Shown piece after piece: positions 1 to 8,358 of a stretch of DNA of 40,342 nucleotides. Each line of letters opens with the position of its first letter. Positions within the stretch are counted from its first letter, which is position 1. Made by a program: the position numbers and the translations under genes. The DNA is from JACMJP01 sp046160675. GTDB taxonomy: Bacteria > Bacteroidota > Bacteroidia > Chitinophagales > BACL12. Location: the NCBI GenBank assembly GCA_046160675.1, contig JBJXHH010000043.1:1-40342 (forward strand), read 5' to 3'. Below the pieces are notes generated by a model. That model did no database searches, had not been told where the DNA came from, and saw only the letters and a list, made by a program, of their open reading frames with translations.

Positions 1-1626
1 ATAAATAATCTCAGGATCAGACTCACTCATAATGTATGGCGCAAGGAATGCATTGCTTGAACCGGTTGACATAGATTCATAAAAATTATATCCCTGATCA
101 TAAGACTTAATAATGCCGAGGTATTGATACGCCCCATACTGAATCTGATCATCTTCATAGTTGATTGCATTATAGGTACCATCTCCTCCTATTACTGCAA
201 TCCAGTAATTTGTTCCATCATAGCGTTGAGTAAAATTATCTTGCAAACCTCCCAGCCCAACATCATTCGTTTGGCTTGACACAGAACCTATGTAAAACTG
301 TGAAGTAACATAGCCATCGTTACAGGAATACCATGTTTCGCCAAAATCATTGGAACGAAACAATCCACCATCATTTATATCATAAACTTTTTCAGGATCA
401 AGCGGATTTGAGATCAATCCATGATGGTCCGGATGGACATAACTGTCAGGGCCTGTATATGTAGTTATCTGCGTAAATGAATTGCCTCCGTTTGTTGATT
501 TAAATAATTCAACCCCGCCGGCAAGTATTTCATCTTCATCATTTGCATTTATAAGCAATCCTTTTGCAAACCATCCCTGGTAAGAAACAATGTTTGTGTT
601 ATCAATCAATGTCCAGCTATCGCCTGCATTATTACTGTAATATACACCCACTGTACTCAAGGCATTACCAATAATTGCCCATAGTTTATTATAATTTGTT
701 TCAGATGCAGTAATTGTAATTCTTCCATCATGCGTATAAACAGGTAGTCCTGTTGTGAGCAATTCCCAGGTTGCGCCTGCATCAGTACTTTTATAAATTC
801 CTTTATCTTCAGAAACCAGGTTTCCTGCTGCAGCATAAATAATATCACCACTGGTTCTGTCCATTTCCATGTCCATGATCATTTTTACAGCCATTATATT
901 TTCCCAGTTGTCTCCCCCATCTGTTGTTTTATAAACACCCTCAGTGGTTGCTGCATACAAAATATTTGTATCAAGCGGGTTGTAAAGAATTTCCCAAACA
1001 CCCCGGTTCTCAGCATAACTCCAGTCAAGGGATTTTTCCCATGTTATGCCCCCATCATCAGATTTTAATATCCCGATGCCATAACTTCCTCTTTCTGTTC
1101 TGGTTGCTAAGCCCATAGAGTTTGTTCCGTAAGAGTATGTTTCACCTGTGCCGATGAACATTTCATTTGTGTTATTGGGATTGATGGCGATGGCGCCTAC
1201 GCCGAGTACTTCAAAGCCTGTTGGAATGTTTTGCCAGGCATTAATCCCGATACCTCCGGTTGTTGATTTCCAAAGCCCCCCGCTTGCAGCGCCCAGCCAA
1301 ACTATATTCGTATCAACAGGGTTTATTGCAATGCTTACTGTTCTTCCGCCCACATTATTGGGGCCTACATTTTTCCAACTATCCTCTTCCCTGCTCGATC
1401 CTGATTTCTTATACAACGCATTAAATTTTTCAAATGCTTTTGCATAAGAACCCGGCTGGAAATCCTGATGGGGATAACCATTTATTGCGCTTAAAAATGC
1501 CAAAGCATCTAAAGCTTCTGTTTCTGTTTCAAACTTTGGTGTTGGAATTCTTTTCTCCTGAATTTGAAAGACGATGCTCGCAAAAATTGCCGAAATAAGG
1601 ATTATCCCCGGAATTGATTTACTCAT
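1..1626 (-). CDS. Secreted BNR/Asp-box repeat beta-propeller protein (3' end outside window)
   Basis: The minus-strand frame is open from the ATG at 1626 to the window edge, giving the first 542 residues. An N-terminal hydrophobic stretch (residues about 5-21) suggests export. From about residue 84 the protein has repeated Asp-box motifs of the form S-x-D-x-G-x-x-W: KSDDGGITW, TTDGGDNW, STDAGATW, SNNAGDSW, STNGGNSF and SNDFGETW, alternating with strands of the type 'NPxDTNxxWLGxxxGGLWKS'. This pattern is typical of sortilin/VPS10-like and sialidase-type propellers in Bacteroidota, which usually carry a T9SS sorting domain at the C-terminus; that end is not visible here. Enzyme activity cannot be inferred. 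An adhesive or scaffold role at the cell surface is possible. Confidence 0.85.
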   Translation of the reverse strand, partial: MSKSIPGIILISAIFASIVFQIQEKRIPTPKFETETEALDALAFLSAINGYPHQDFQPGSYAKAFEKFNALYKKSGSSREEDSWKNVGPNNVGGRTVSIAINPVDTNIVWLGAASGGLWKSTTGGIGINAWQNIPTGFEVLGVGAIAINPNNTNEMFIGTGETYSYGTNSMGLATRTERGSYGIGILKSDDGGITWEKSLDWSYAENRGVWEILYNPLDTNILYAATTEGVYKTTDGGDNWENIMAVKMIMDMEMDRTSGDIIYAAAGNLVSEDKGIYKSTDAGATWELLTTGLPVYTHDGRITITASETNYNKLWAIIGNALSTVGVYYSNNAGDSWTLIDNTNIVSYQGWFAKGLLINANDEDEILAGGVELFKSTNGGNSFTQITTYTGPDSYVHPDHHGLISNPLDPEKVYDINDGGLFRSNDFGETWYSCNDGYVTSQFYIGSVSSQTNDVGLGGLQDNFTQRYDGTNYWIAVIGGDGTYNAINYEDDQIQYGAYQYLGIIKSYDQGYNFYESMSTGSSNAFLAPYIMSESDPEIIY

Positions 1627-1715
1627 GAAAAATATTTGAAATAAAATTACGCTATTCCGGAGATAATTTACTGGAACCTTCTGCCAGAAGCGATAAAATG
1701 AATTTCAATTGACAC

Positions 1716-3125
1716 CTATTCTTGGGGGAGCCCGCTTATGCCATCGATAATCTTGTTCCGCAAAACCTGCAAGGCATGCAGGTCATTATCTTTTTGCCTT
1801 TCTAATCTTTTAAAGCGCAGAATACTTACATATTTCTTGAGATCATACCAATAATAAAATGCAATATGCCCGGCAATAGGGAAGAATATAAAAAAGATTA
1901 GCACGGAAAGCATACTACCGAGTATGAACCATATTGAAACTGAGAGTAAAATATACCAGGCTATCATGATAGGAAAACCGATCACATATTTAATGGAACT
2001 GTGGAAAATGCGTTGTTTTATTTTTCTTACGACAAAACGGTGGGGGATGATGTAAGGAACATAGTTAGTAACAACACCAAATAGAAAAACAGGGAGCATA
2101 AGTAGCAAGTACAGCGTCATAAAAACAATACTGACTGGTTTATGTTTCGCTTCATCAAAAGTATTTTCCCTGAAATTAAATTTATTCATCAGCCCCTTAT
2201 ACTCCTGTAAAAAATCATGCAAATGCTTAAAAGTATCTGGCGCATTTACTTCTGCATTTTCTAAAATGTTGATCGTTTTCTTTTCCTCCAGCAACTTGCT
2301 TATAGGCTCATACCTTCTGCCTTCAGTAAGTATTTTGTTTCTTGCATAGATAGTTGCGAGTTGTTCTTTATCATGGAAATGCGCAGTCTTCTTTATATGA
2401 AGTGTTGTTTTTTGCATGCCAATCTCAATTGCCTCTTTTAACTGATTGATGGCAAGCGCATGCGAAGTTTTGTAAGTGGGGATGAAATCTTTTACAGGGA
2501 TTGGGTCGCCAAAATTTATGACTGCCCATTTTTTGAATTTATCAGCCCCTGTATAAGTTACACCTACAGGCACAATTTGTATGTCCAGTTCAAAATTATA
2601 ACGCACTTCTGCCCCAAAAGCAATTCTGCAAATACCTTTTTTTAAAGGCCGAACATGATTTTCATTTATACAATCACCCTCAGGGTAAATACCTACAATT
2701 GCATTTTTTGCCAACAGGTCGTAACAGGCATTAAAAGTTTCTTCATTCTTCTCCCAGGTATCTCCGCCAGGTTCATCCCTTTCTCGCCAGATAGGCAGCA
2801 TGTGAAAAAAATAAAAGATGGGGGCAAGTATTTTATTGTTAAATGCATCGCCTCTTGCAAGTTGTATTACCTGCGAACTGCCCGTATTTACACAGGCAAG
2901 TGAATCCATGAAAGCGTTGCGATGTGTTTCTGCAAAGATTACTGGCTTATTCTTGGGGACTTTCTCCCAGTTGAGTTTTTGAAATTTACTATAGTATAGA
3001 GTGTAAGGAATTGAAACAAGTGGGGGTTGTACAAACCAATACCAACGGTTCCACACAATCATTTTTCTTCCCCTGAAAGGGACACTTACATGTTTTCTTG
3101 TAAAGAAATCCTTGAACTCGTACAT
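1716..3125 (-). CDS. Membrane glycerol acyltransferase (PlsC/GPAT superfamily)
   Basis: 469 residues. The N-terminal part is an acyltransferase domain. The catalytic block is H68-R-N-A-F-M-D74, an HX5D spacing rather than the HX4D usual in bacterial PlsC; the glycerolipid-binding block is IYPEG (about residues 146-150). The HX5D form with Asn two after His is also what I recall for the Gat1/Sct1-type glycerol-3-phosphate acyltransferases. The C-terminal third holds several hydrophobic segments (about 330-360 and 376-425), so the enzyme should sit in the inner membrane with a basic cytoplasmic tail. Likely role: acylation of glycerol-3-phosphate or lysophosphatidate, or of an aminolipid precursor, in membrane lipid synthesis; the substrate cannot be read from sequence. 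It stands alone, 99 bp downstream of the symporter gene on the same strand. Confidence 0.85.
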   Translation of the reverse strand: MYEFKDFFTRKHVSVPFRGRKMIVWNRWYWFVQPPLVSIPYTLYYSKFQKLNWEKVPKNKPVIFAETHRNAFMDSLACVNTGSSQVIQLARGDAFNNKILAPIFYFFHMLPIWRERDEPGGDTWEKNEETFNACYDLLAKNAIVGIYPEGDCINENHVRPLKKGICRIAFGAEVRYNFELDIQIVPVGVTYTGADKFKKWAVINFGDPIPVKDFIPTYKTSHALAINQLKEAIEIGMQKTTLHIKKTAHFHDKEQLATIYARNKILTEGRRYEPISKLLEEKKTINILENAEVNAPDTFKHLHDFLQEYKGLMNKFNFRENTFDEAKHKPVSIVFMTLYLLLMLPVFLFGVVTNYVPYIIPHRFVVRKIKQRIFHSSIKYVIGFPIMIAWYILLSVSIWFILGSMLSVLIFFIFFPIAGHIAFYYWYDLKKYVSILRFKRLERQKDNDLHALQVLRNKIIDGISGLPQE

Positions 3126-3224
3126 GCAGGCGCAAAAGTAAATGAATAATGAGTAATCAATAAAGTTCTGTAGGGAGAATGCACTGGGCGTTGTTATCTA
3201 ATTCCCTGCTCTCCCCCATTCATC

Positions 3225-4139
3225 TTACTTCAAAAGTTTTCTTTTATCTAACCTGTTCCAGTAACCAGCAAGCAATCCACCCGCTATTAGATCCCATAGA
3301 CCCCACCATCCTGCCACTACCGCCATGCCACCCATACCTTGAAAGAAAGTAAAAATGATAGCCAGCCCAAGAGCTGCATTGATGATACCTGTTTCAATGG
3401 CGAGACATTTTTTGTCCTTAAAATCCAGCCTAAATATCATACCCATGAGATAACCACTACCCATGGCGAGGGCATTATGCAGAAACACGATAAAAAAAAT
3501 GACCCCGATTATTGAAATAAAATTATCATAGTTGTTTAGTAAAGAAAATAACAGAAATCCAATGAATAGGGTGAGGGATAACACATGTACGGGCTTCAAT
3601 ATCCTTGATGTGAAAACAGGAAATTTATTACTTGTAATAAAACCCAGTACAAGAGGAATCCCAAGTATGATAAAAATTTCTTTCACCAGTTTCAGGGTAT
3701 CAATATTAATGGATTGCATAAGTTCTCTTGTAGGTGCATAACTATTGGCGCACACAGTAAATATGAGGGGTGTTGATATTGGCGCAAGTACTGTTTGAAA
3801 CACTGAAAGCGTAACAGAAAGTGCAACATTCCCCTTGGCAAGATGCGATAAAAAGTTACTCATGTTACCTCCCGGGCATGCCCCCAGCAGAAATATCCCC
3901 ATTGCTATACTTGGGCAGGGTTTAAGAATGATAACTATAAGATATGTAGCAAGTGGTAATGCAAAATACTGGCTAATTACTCCCGCAATAGCCTTCCGGG
4001 GAGTTACAAACAAACGTTTAAAATCTGCAATTTTAAGACTGAGGGAAATGCCGAACATGAGGAAGGCAAGAATAAGATTGAGAAGGAATAATTTGTCCTC
4101 ATCAAAGTTTAATTTGATTGCATCTATGCCCTCACACAT
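3225..4139 (-). CDS. Bile acid:sodium symporter (BASS/SBF) family transporter
   Basis: 304 residues, almost entirely hydrophobic, of the usual length for the ten-helix BASS fold. The diagnostic block GACPGGNMSNFLSHLAKGN (about residues 86-104) matches the family motif of the type CCPGGxxSNxxxxxAxGxxxLS, which lies at the sodium-binding crossover of helices. A second glycine-rich segment near the end (GGMAVVAGWWGLWDL) lies in a position typical of the second half of the repeat. Bacterial members carry diverse organic anions (pantoate, keto acids, bile acids), so the substrate is open. The ATG at 4139 places a short polar stretch before helix 1 and I see no better start. Confidence 0.88.
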   Translation of the reverse strand: MCEGIDAIKLNFDEDKLFLLNLILAFLMFGISLSLKIADFKRLFVTPRKAIAGVISQYFALPLATYLIVIILKPCPSIAMGIFLLGACPGGNMSNFLSHLAKGNVALSVTLSVFQTVLAPISTPLIFTVCANSYAPTRELMQSINIDTLKLVKEIFIILGIPLVLGFITSNKFPVFTSRILKPVHVLSLTLFIGFLLFSLLNNYDNFISIIGVIFFIVFLHNALAMGSGYLMGMIFRLDFKDKKCLAIETGIINAALGLAIIFTFFQGMGGMAVVAGWWGLWDLIAGGLLAGYWNRLDKRKLLK

Positions 4140-4292
4140 GTAAGTTATTTGTGCGAAAGATAATGTTTGTTTTCAAATTCAAATTGCCGGCATGTATGCG
4201 GGTTTGTGACAAAATTTAAACCTCCGGAAATGGTTCAATTGCAACTACTCTTTGAGTAACAAGTGTCAACCATTCGTATTAAAACACATAAT

Positions 4293-5720
4293 ATGAAGAA
4301 CATTCCTAAACTTCAGCCCCTAACAGCAATTATAATGTTCTGTATAGCCAGCTTCGCAGCGCATGCACAACTGTATAATTATACAAATAATGTTTCAGGA
4401 ATACCTGCTTACACAGACATTAATACAACTTTCACAAATCTGGCAAGGATTAATGGCGCAACGATGACCAGCTCCTGCCCAGATGGGTTTAATTCAAATA
4501 AATTAAACGTTGCAGCAACATTCAATACCTCAAGAAGTGCCGTAGAATTCAGCATAACCCCCAATGTTAACTACCAGCTAAATGTGAGTTCGGTGAGTAT
4601 TGACTGCCGGAGAAATAATAAAGGCCCGCAAAAATATAGGTTGGCCTACAGCACAAATGGGGGCACCACCTGGCAAACTAACGGAACAGATTACGATCTG
4701 ACCCTGGCAACAGCCTGTGGAAGTACCACAACATTTACATGGGATATGGCTGACTTTTCAACCACCGGTTCACTTCTCGTACGGGTTTATTGTTTTAAAA
4801 GTGTAAATACTACTACAGGTATCCTACAATTACAAAATTTCATTTTAAATGGAACAACTTCAGAGTTAGATAATGATGGAGATGGGTTTAACTTTTCAGC
4901 TGACTGTGACGACGCAAATCCTTCTATAAATCCCTCTGCATCTGAAGTATGTAATGGATTGGATGAAAATTGTAATACACTGATTGATGATGGAATTACT
5001 ACAACTTATTATTTAGATGCAGATAGCGATGGCTATGGAGATATAACAAATGCTACAACATCTTGTAGTGGAACTCCTACAGGCTATACTTCAACGGCAG
5101 GTGATTGTGATGATGCATCATCTTCAATTAACCCTGCTATAGCAGAAATTTGTAATACAGTGGATGATGATTGCGATGGTATAGCCGACAATGGGCTTGA
5201 AGAAAACATTTTCTTTGAAGATGCTGATGCCGATGGGCTCGGTTCATATGACGTTTATATTTATTCCTGCCAACCATCAGTATCCGGGTATACAATCATT
5301 CCCGGGGACTGTGAAGATGATAATCCTCTCATAAATCTTTTTGCCGATGAAATTTTAATGAATGGCATTGATGATAACTGTGATGGGTTGATTGATTCAA
5401 TTGAGGAATATACTTTCTATGAAAGCAATACAATGATGAAATCCGGTCACCCGGAGATGAAAACGAATGAAGTTTTAGTTTATCCAAATCCGGTTACAGA
5501 ATATATGCAAATAGAATTTACCAATAATTTAACCCAACCTCTTCTTGAGATAACCATTATTTCTGCCCAGGGAAGGGTTTTATATTCATCACAATTACGG
5601 TTACAGGAGGGCGAAACAGGTTTAATTCTGCCTGTAAAAAACTTTTGCAGTAAAGGAATGTATTACCTCAAAGTGAGCGAGGGAGAAAGAACAAAGGTGA
5701 AAACGTTTATTGTTGAATAA
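4293..5720 (+). CDS. Secreted MopE-repeat (DCDD) protein with T9SS sorting domain
   Basis: I place the start at the ATG at 4293, not the upstream GTG at 4263, because it gives a compact signal peptide (MKNIPKLQPLTAIIMFC... ending at AHAQ). 475 residues. After a beta-sandwich-like N-terminal domain (about 30-190) come three copies of the MopE-type putative metal-binding repeat, pattern DCDDxxxxINPxAxExCNxxDDxCDGxIDDG, at about residues 204-234, 271-301 and 339-370; the third is degenerate (it has lost the CN pair). The linkers contain DADSDGYGD-like acidic calcium-type motifs. The last 80 residues are a T9SS sorting domain (VYPNPV... KVKTFIVE). The name derives from Methylococcus MopE, where some members bind copper; most Bacteroidota repeats are probably calcium-stabilised spacers. 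Convergent with the next gene, 23 bp apart. Confidence 0.85.
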   Translation: MKNIPKLQPLTAIIMFCIASFAAHAQLYNYTNNVSGIPAYTDINTTFTNLARINGATMTSSCPDGFNSNKLNVAATFNTSRSAVEFSITPNVNYQLNVSSVSIDCRRNNKGPQKYRLAYSTNGGTTWQTNGTDYDLTLATACGSTTTFTWDMADFSTTGSLLVRVYCFKSVNTTTGILQLQNFILNGTTSELDNDGDGFNFSADCDDANPSINPSASEVCNGLDENCNTLIDDGITTTYYLDADSDGYGDITNATTSCSGTPTGYTSTAGDCDDASSSINPAIAEICNTVDDDCDGIADNGLEENIFFEDADADGLGSYDVYIYSCQPSVSGYTIIPGDCEDDNPLINLFADEILMNGIDDNCDGLIDSIEEYTFYESNTMMKSGHPEMKTNEVLVYPNPVTEYMQIEFTNNLTQPLLEITIISAQGRVLYSSQLRLQEGETGLILPVKNFCSKGMYYLKVSEGERTKVKTFIVE

Positions 5721-5743
5721 ATTTTCACATCTCCTTTTTTCGT

Positions 5744-7144
5744 TTACAATTTTACAATAGCATATTGTGTTGTATACCCTTCGGTATTAAAACATTGTAA
5801 TTGGTATATCCCGATAGCGAAGCTTTCGAAGTCTATTGAAAGTGAACTTTCTCCCGAAAGTACTTTTTCGAAAACTATATTCCCCAGCATATCTACTACA
5901 GCTATAAACGCTTGAGAGCTGGCCGTAAACTGGATAAAAAGTTTATCACTAACCGGGTTTGGAAGTATTTTAATGGTAACATCGTTCTCATCTATTGTTG
6001 TAACAACATTATAATCCAGGATTTTAATGCCTCCAGTATTTGAATAGTAAGGTATTCCAAAAACACTATTATTCACTAATGCAAGGGAAACATAACTATC
6101 ATTAACATCTACACTCCAGGCCACAACACTATCGAATGGGAATGCAAATTGGCCTACAAGAACAGGAATTGCCGGGGTAGAAATATCATACACTAGCACT
6201 TCACTATCTCCGCCTGATAGAAATAACAAGTCATCTTTTATAACAACTTCATTCGTATGCCCCGCTCTGCCAATCCAATTTGAAGTATCACAATCCCAGG
6301 GATTAATCCAAAGTACAGTTTCCATTTCACTATCTCCCACATCTATCACATCCAGCCCGCAATAATCTACCGAAACATAAGCATAATGATCTTTAACTGC
6401 AATGTTGTTATAGGCCGGAGCAGCAATTGCGTATAACTCGTCGTTCATGTATTTCCCGGTTTCTACGGGTTCTTCAATATTACTGATATCAATCCATCGC
6501 AAGCCACCATGATCATTAGCTACAAGTAAAGTTTCCTCATTCAATTTATATAAACCCCTCGCATTGGGTGTTGAAAAAAGTCCGGGCACATCAGGAAATT
6601 CAATGTCTGGAAGTATGTTGGAAACAAACTGAATATCATTCACATTACTTACATCCACAATAATAACACCTTCATCCATTGCGCCGAGATAAGCATAAGT
6701 GCCATCCGTTATAACAATTGCACACCCCTGGTTATACATCGCATCAAACCACACATCTTTTATCACCGGCAACTCAGGATTTGCAATATCAATGATGGCA
6801 AGCCCTGGGTTTTGTGGAAAAAATCCATCAAATCCCCCAAGAGAAACAAACAGATAATTTTCATACTGCACCAGGTTGGTAGGGCGCAAAAAAGATAATG
6901 ATGCCGGTAGTATTGTATCTGTAGGAAATGGTGCATCTGCATCAGTAATATCAAACGTTACTACTCCAAGTTCTCTGCATGCAGAATACAGGTAGGGTCT
7001 GTCCATTTTATCAAATACAGATGTGTAGGCAGAATACAGCCCGGAAAAATAAAAGTGTGAACGTTCAGAGAAATAAATAGTATCTGTCTGCGAAATGCAT
7101 GGCATTGAAACTGAAAGGCAGAAAAAAACAGAAAGAAATTTCAT
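5744..7144 (-). CDS. Secreted LVIVD-repeat beta-propeller protein with T9SS sorting domain
   Basis: 466 residues with a signal peptide (MKFLSVFFCLSVSMPCISQ). The body consists of repeats with the strand pattern YxYxxxxxxGVxxxDIxxxxxP, for example GVVTFDITDADAP, GLAIIDIANPELP, GVIIVDVSNVND, GLRWIDISNIEEP, GLDVIDVGDSE and EVLVYDISTPAIP. These match LVIVD repeats, which build a propeller. The C-terminus (about 385-466) is a T9SS sorting domain with ILPNPVSDKLFIQF and the tail TQYAIVKL. No catalytic residues are evident; a surface adhesion or binding role is the usual guess. Not clearly in an operon; the glycosyltransferase stop lies 28 bp upstream on the same strand. Confidence 0.85.
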   Translation of the reverse strand: MKFLSVFFCLSVSMPCISQTDTIYFSERSHFYFSGLYSAYTSVFDKMDRPYLYSACRELGVVTFDITDADAPFPTDTILPASLSFLRPTNLVQYENYLFVSLGGFDGFFPQNPGLAIIDIANPELPVIKDVWFDAMYNQGCAIVITDGTYAYLGAMDEGVIIVDVSNVNDIQFVSNILPDIEFPDVPGLFSTPNARGLYKLNEETLLVANDHGGLRWIDISNIEEPVETGKYMNDELYAIAAPAYNNIAVKDHYAYVSVDYCGLDVIDVGDSEMETVLWINPWDCDTSNWIGRAGHTNEVVIKDDLLFLSGGDSEVLVYDISTPAIPVLVGQFAFPFDSVVAWSVDVNDSYVSLALVNNSVFGIPYYSNTGGIKILDYNVVTTIDENDVTIKILPNPVSDKLFIQFTASSQAFIAVVDMLGNIVFEKVLSGESSLSIDFESFAIGIYQLQCFNTEGYTTQYAIVKL

Positions 7145-7172
7145 ACAAGAGAATGTACCTTAAAGTTAAAAA

Positions 7173-8291
7173 TTATATAACAATAGAATTATAAATTTCA
7201 ACAACTTTGCCCGCAAAAGTTTGTGCAGTAAACTTTTGTGCCTGTATTTCTCCTATCTCAGCGTATTGTTTTCTTAAGTTTTCATTTTGAGTAAGCTTTT
7301 GAATTGCTTCAGAGATATCCTCGGTAGAATCCGGGTTCACCAGCAGAGCTGCATCCCCTGCTACTTCGGGCATGGATGAAACAACAGAGGTGATAACAGG
7401 GCAGCCGCTTGCCATGGCTTCTAATACAGGGATTCCAAAACCTTCATACTTGCTGGGATAAACAAAGGCAAATGCTTGCTGATAGAATGCATGTATTTCA
7501 TCATTTGAAACACCCTTTAGAAAGATAAAATATTTTTCAAGTTGATTTTGTGTTATGAATGTATTCACTTTCGCAGCATACACACCTCCCCTCCCGATAA
7601 CTACACAGGGTATCCTTTTCTGTTCTTCTATCTGTATGTATGCCTTACAAATGTTCAGTAGGTTTTTCCTTTCAATGATAGAACCAACATACAAAATAAA
7701 TTCTGCAGGCAAGTTGTATTTTTTATTAATCAAGCGAAGAGCGTCAGGTTGTGGTGTAACGAAAAATTTTTCATCACAACTCTGATAGATAACCTTTATT
7801 TTCTGCTCATTAACATCATAAAATTCAATAATATCTTTTTTTGTTGCCTGGCTGGTGGCGATAATTACATCAGCATGTTTGCAAGCATATTTTGATTTTA
7901 TGTCATAAATATTTCTGTCTATGAGAGGGTAATGATTAGGAAAACGTTTAAAAATGAGATCATGAATTGTAACAACTGTTTTTACACCTGTCTTTCGAAT
8001 TTGAAATGGTATTTCATTACTTAAGCCATGAAAAATATCAATTTTGCTTCTTTTAAGATCATGATTAATAGCATAGCTACGCCAAAGACCGCCCCATGAT
8101 TTTTGCTTACTGCGGATGATTTTCACCCGAGCCGTTTCTTCAATATCGAATTCATTTTTTGCAAAGGGAGTGAACAAGAGATACTCATGTTGAGGGTAAT
8201 ATTTTGCAAGGCTATGTACCAGCATCCTGCTATAGTTTCCAAGCCCGGTGGCATTTTGGAAGTATCTTTTTGCATCGAAACCGATACGCAT
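7173..8291 (-). CDS. GT4 family glycosyltransferase
   Basis: I choose the ATG at 8291 (protein begins MRIGFDAKRYF, 372 residues). The frame is open up to 8345, but that extension would run through the terminator hairpin at 8305-8339. The N-terminal Rossmann half has the glycine-containing acceptor loop (NATGLGNYSRML). The C-terminal half carries the GT4 donor-site signature YPSKYEGFGIPVLEAMASGCPVI, with the two glutamates of the EX7E motif, preceded by LYVGSIIERKNL and VVIGRGG. It is a GT-B fold retaining enzyme using a nucleotide sugar, probably acting on lipid-linked or surface glycans at the cytoplasmic face. Donor and acceptor cannot be predicted. No other polysaccharide genes are adjacent. 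Confidence 0.9.
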   Translation of the reverse strand: MRIGFDAKRYFQNATGLGNYSRMLVHSLAKYYPQHEYLLFTPFAKNEFDIEETARVKIIRSKQKSWGGLWRSYAINHDLKRSKIDIFHGLSNEIPFQIRKTGVKTVVTIHDLIFKRFPNHYPLIDRNIYDIKSKYACKHADVIIATSQATKKDIIEFYDVNEQKIKVIYQSCDEKFFVTPQPDALRLINKKYNLPAEFILYVGSIIERKNLLNICKAYIQIEEQKRIPCVVIGRGGVYAAKVNTFITQNQLEKYFIFLKGVSNDEIHAFYQQAFAFVYPSKYEGFGIPVLEAMASGCPVITSVVSSMPEVAGDAALLVNPDSTEDISEAIQKLTQNENLRKQYAEIGEIQAQKFTAQTFAGKVVEIYNSIVI

Positions 8292-8304
8292 GCTGCGAAG
8301 GTAT

Positions 8305-8339
8305 AAAAAAAGAAGGCTCCTGTGCATGCAGAAGCCTTT
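8305..8339 (-). terminator. Rho-independent terminator of the lysyl oxidase gene
   Basis: Read on the minus strand there is a 6-bp stem AAGGCT / AGCCTT (plus-strand arms 8313-8318 and 8333-8338), extended inward after one mismatch by CTG/CAG around a TGCATG loop, and followed by seven T (plus-strand A run 8305-8311). It begins about 20 bp past the stop codon of the lysyl oxidase gene and ends before the ATG of the glycosyltransferase at 8291, so it separates the two genes and fixes the glycosyltransferase start. Confidence 0.85.
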
Positions 8340-8358
8340 ACCCAAGTGGTTTTGTTTT

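Noticed and set aside
657..1447. Short frames on both strands inside the first gene
   Set aside because: They are shadows of the BNR-repeat frame, which runs unbroken through the region with regular Asp-box repeats.
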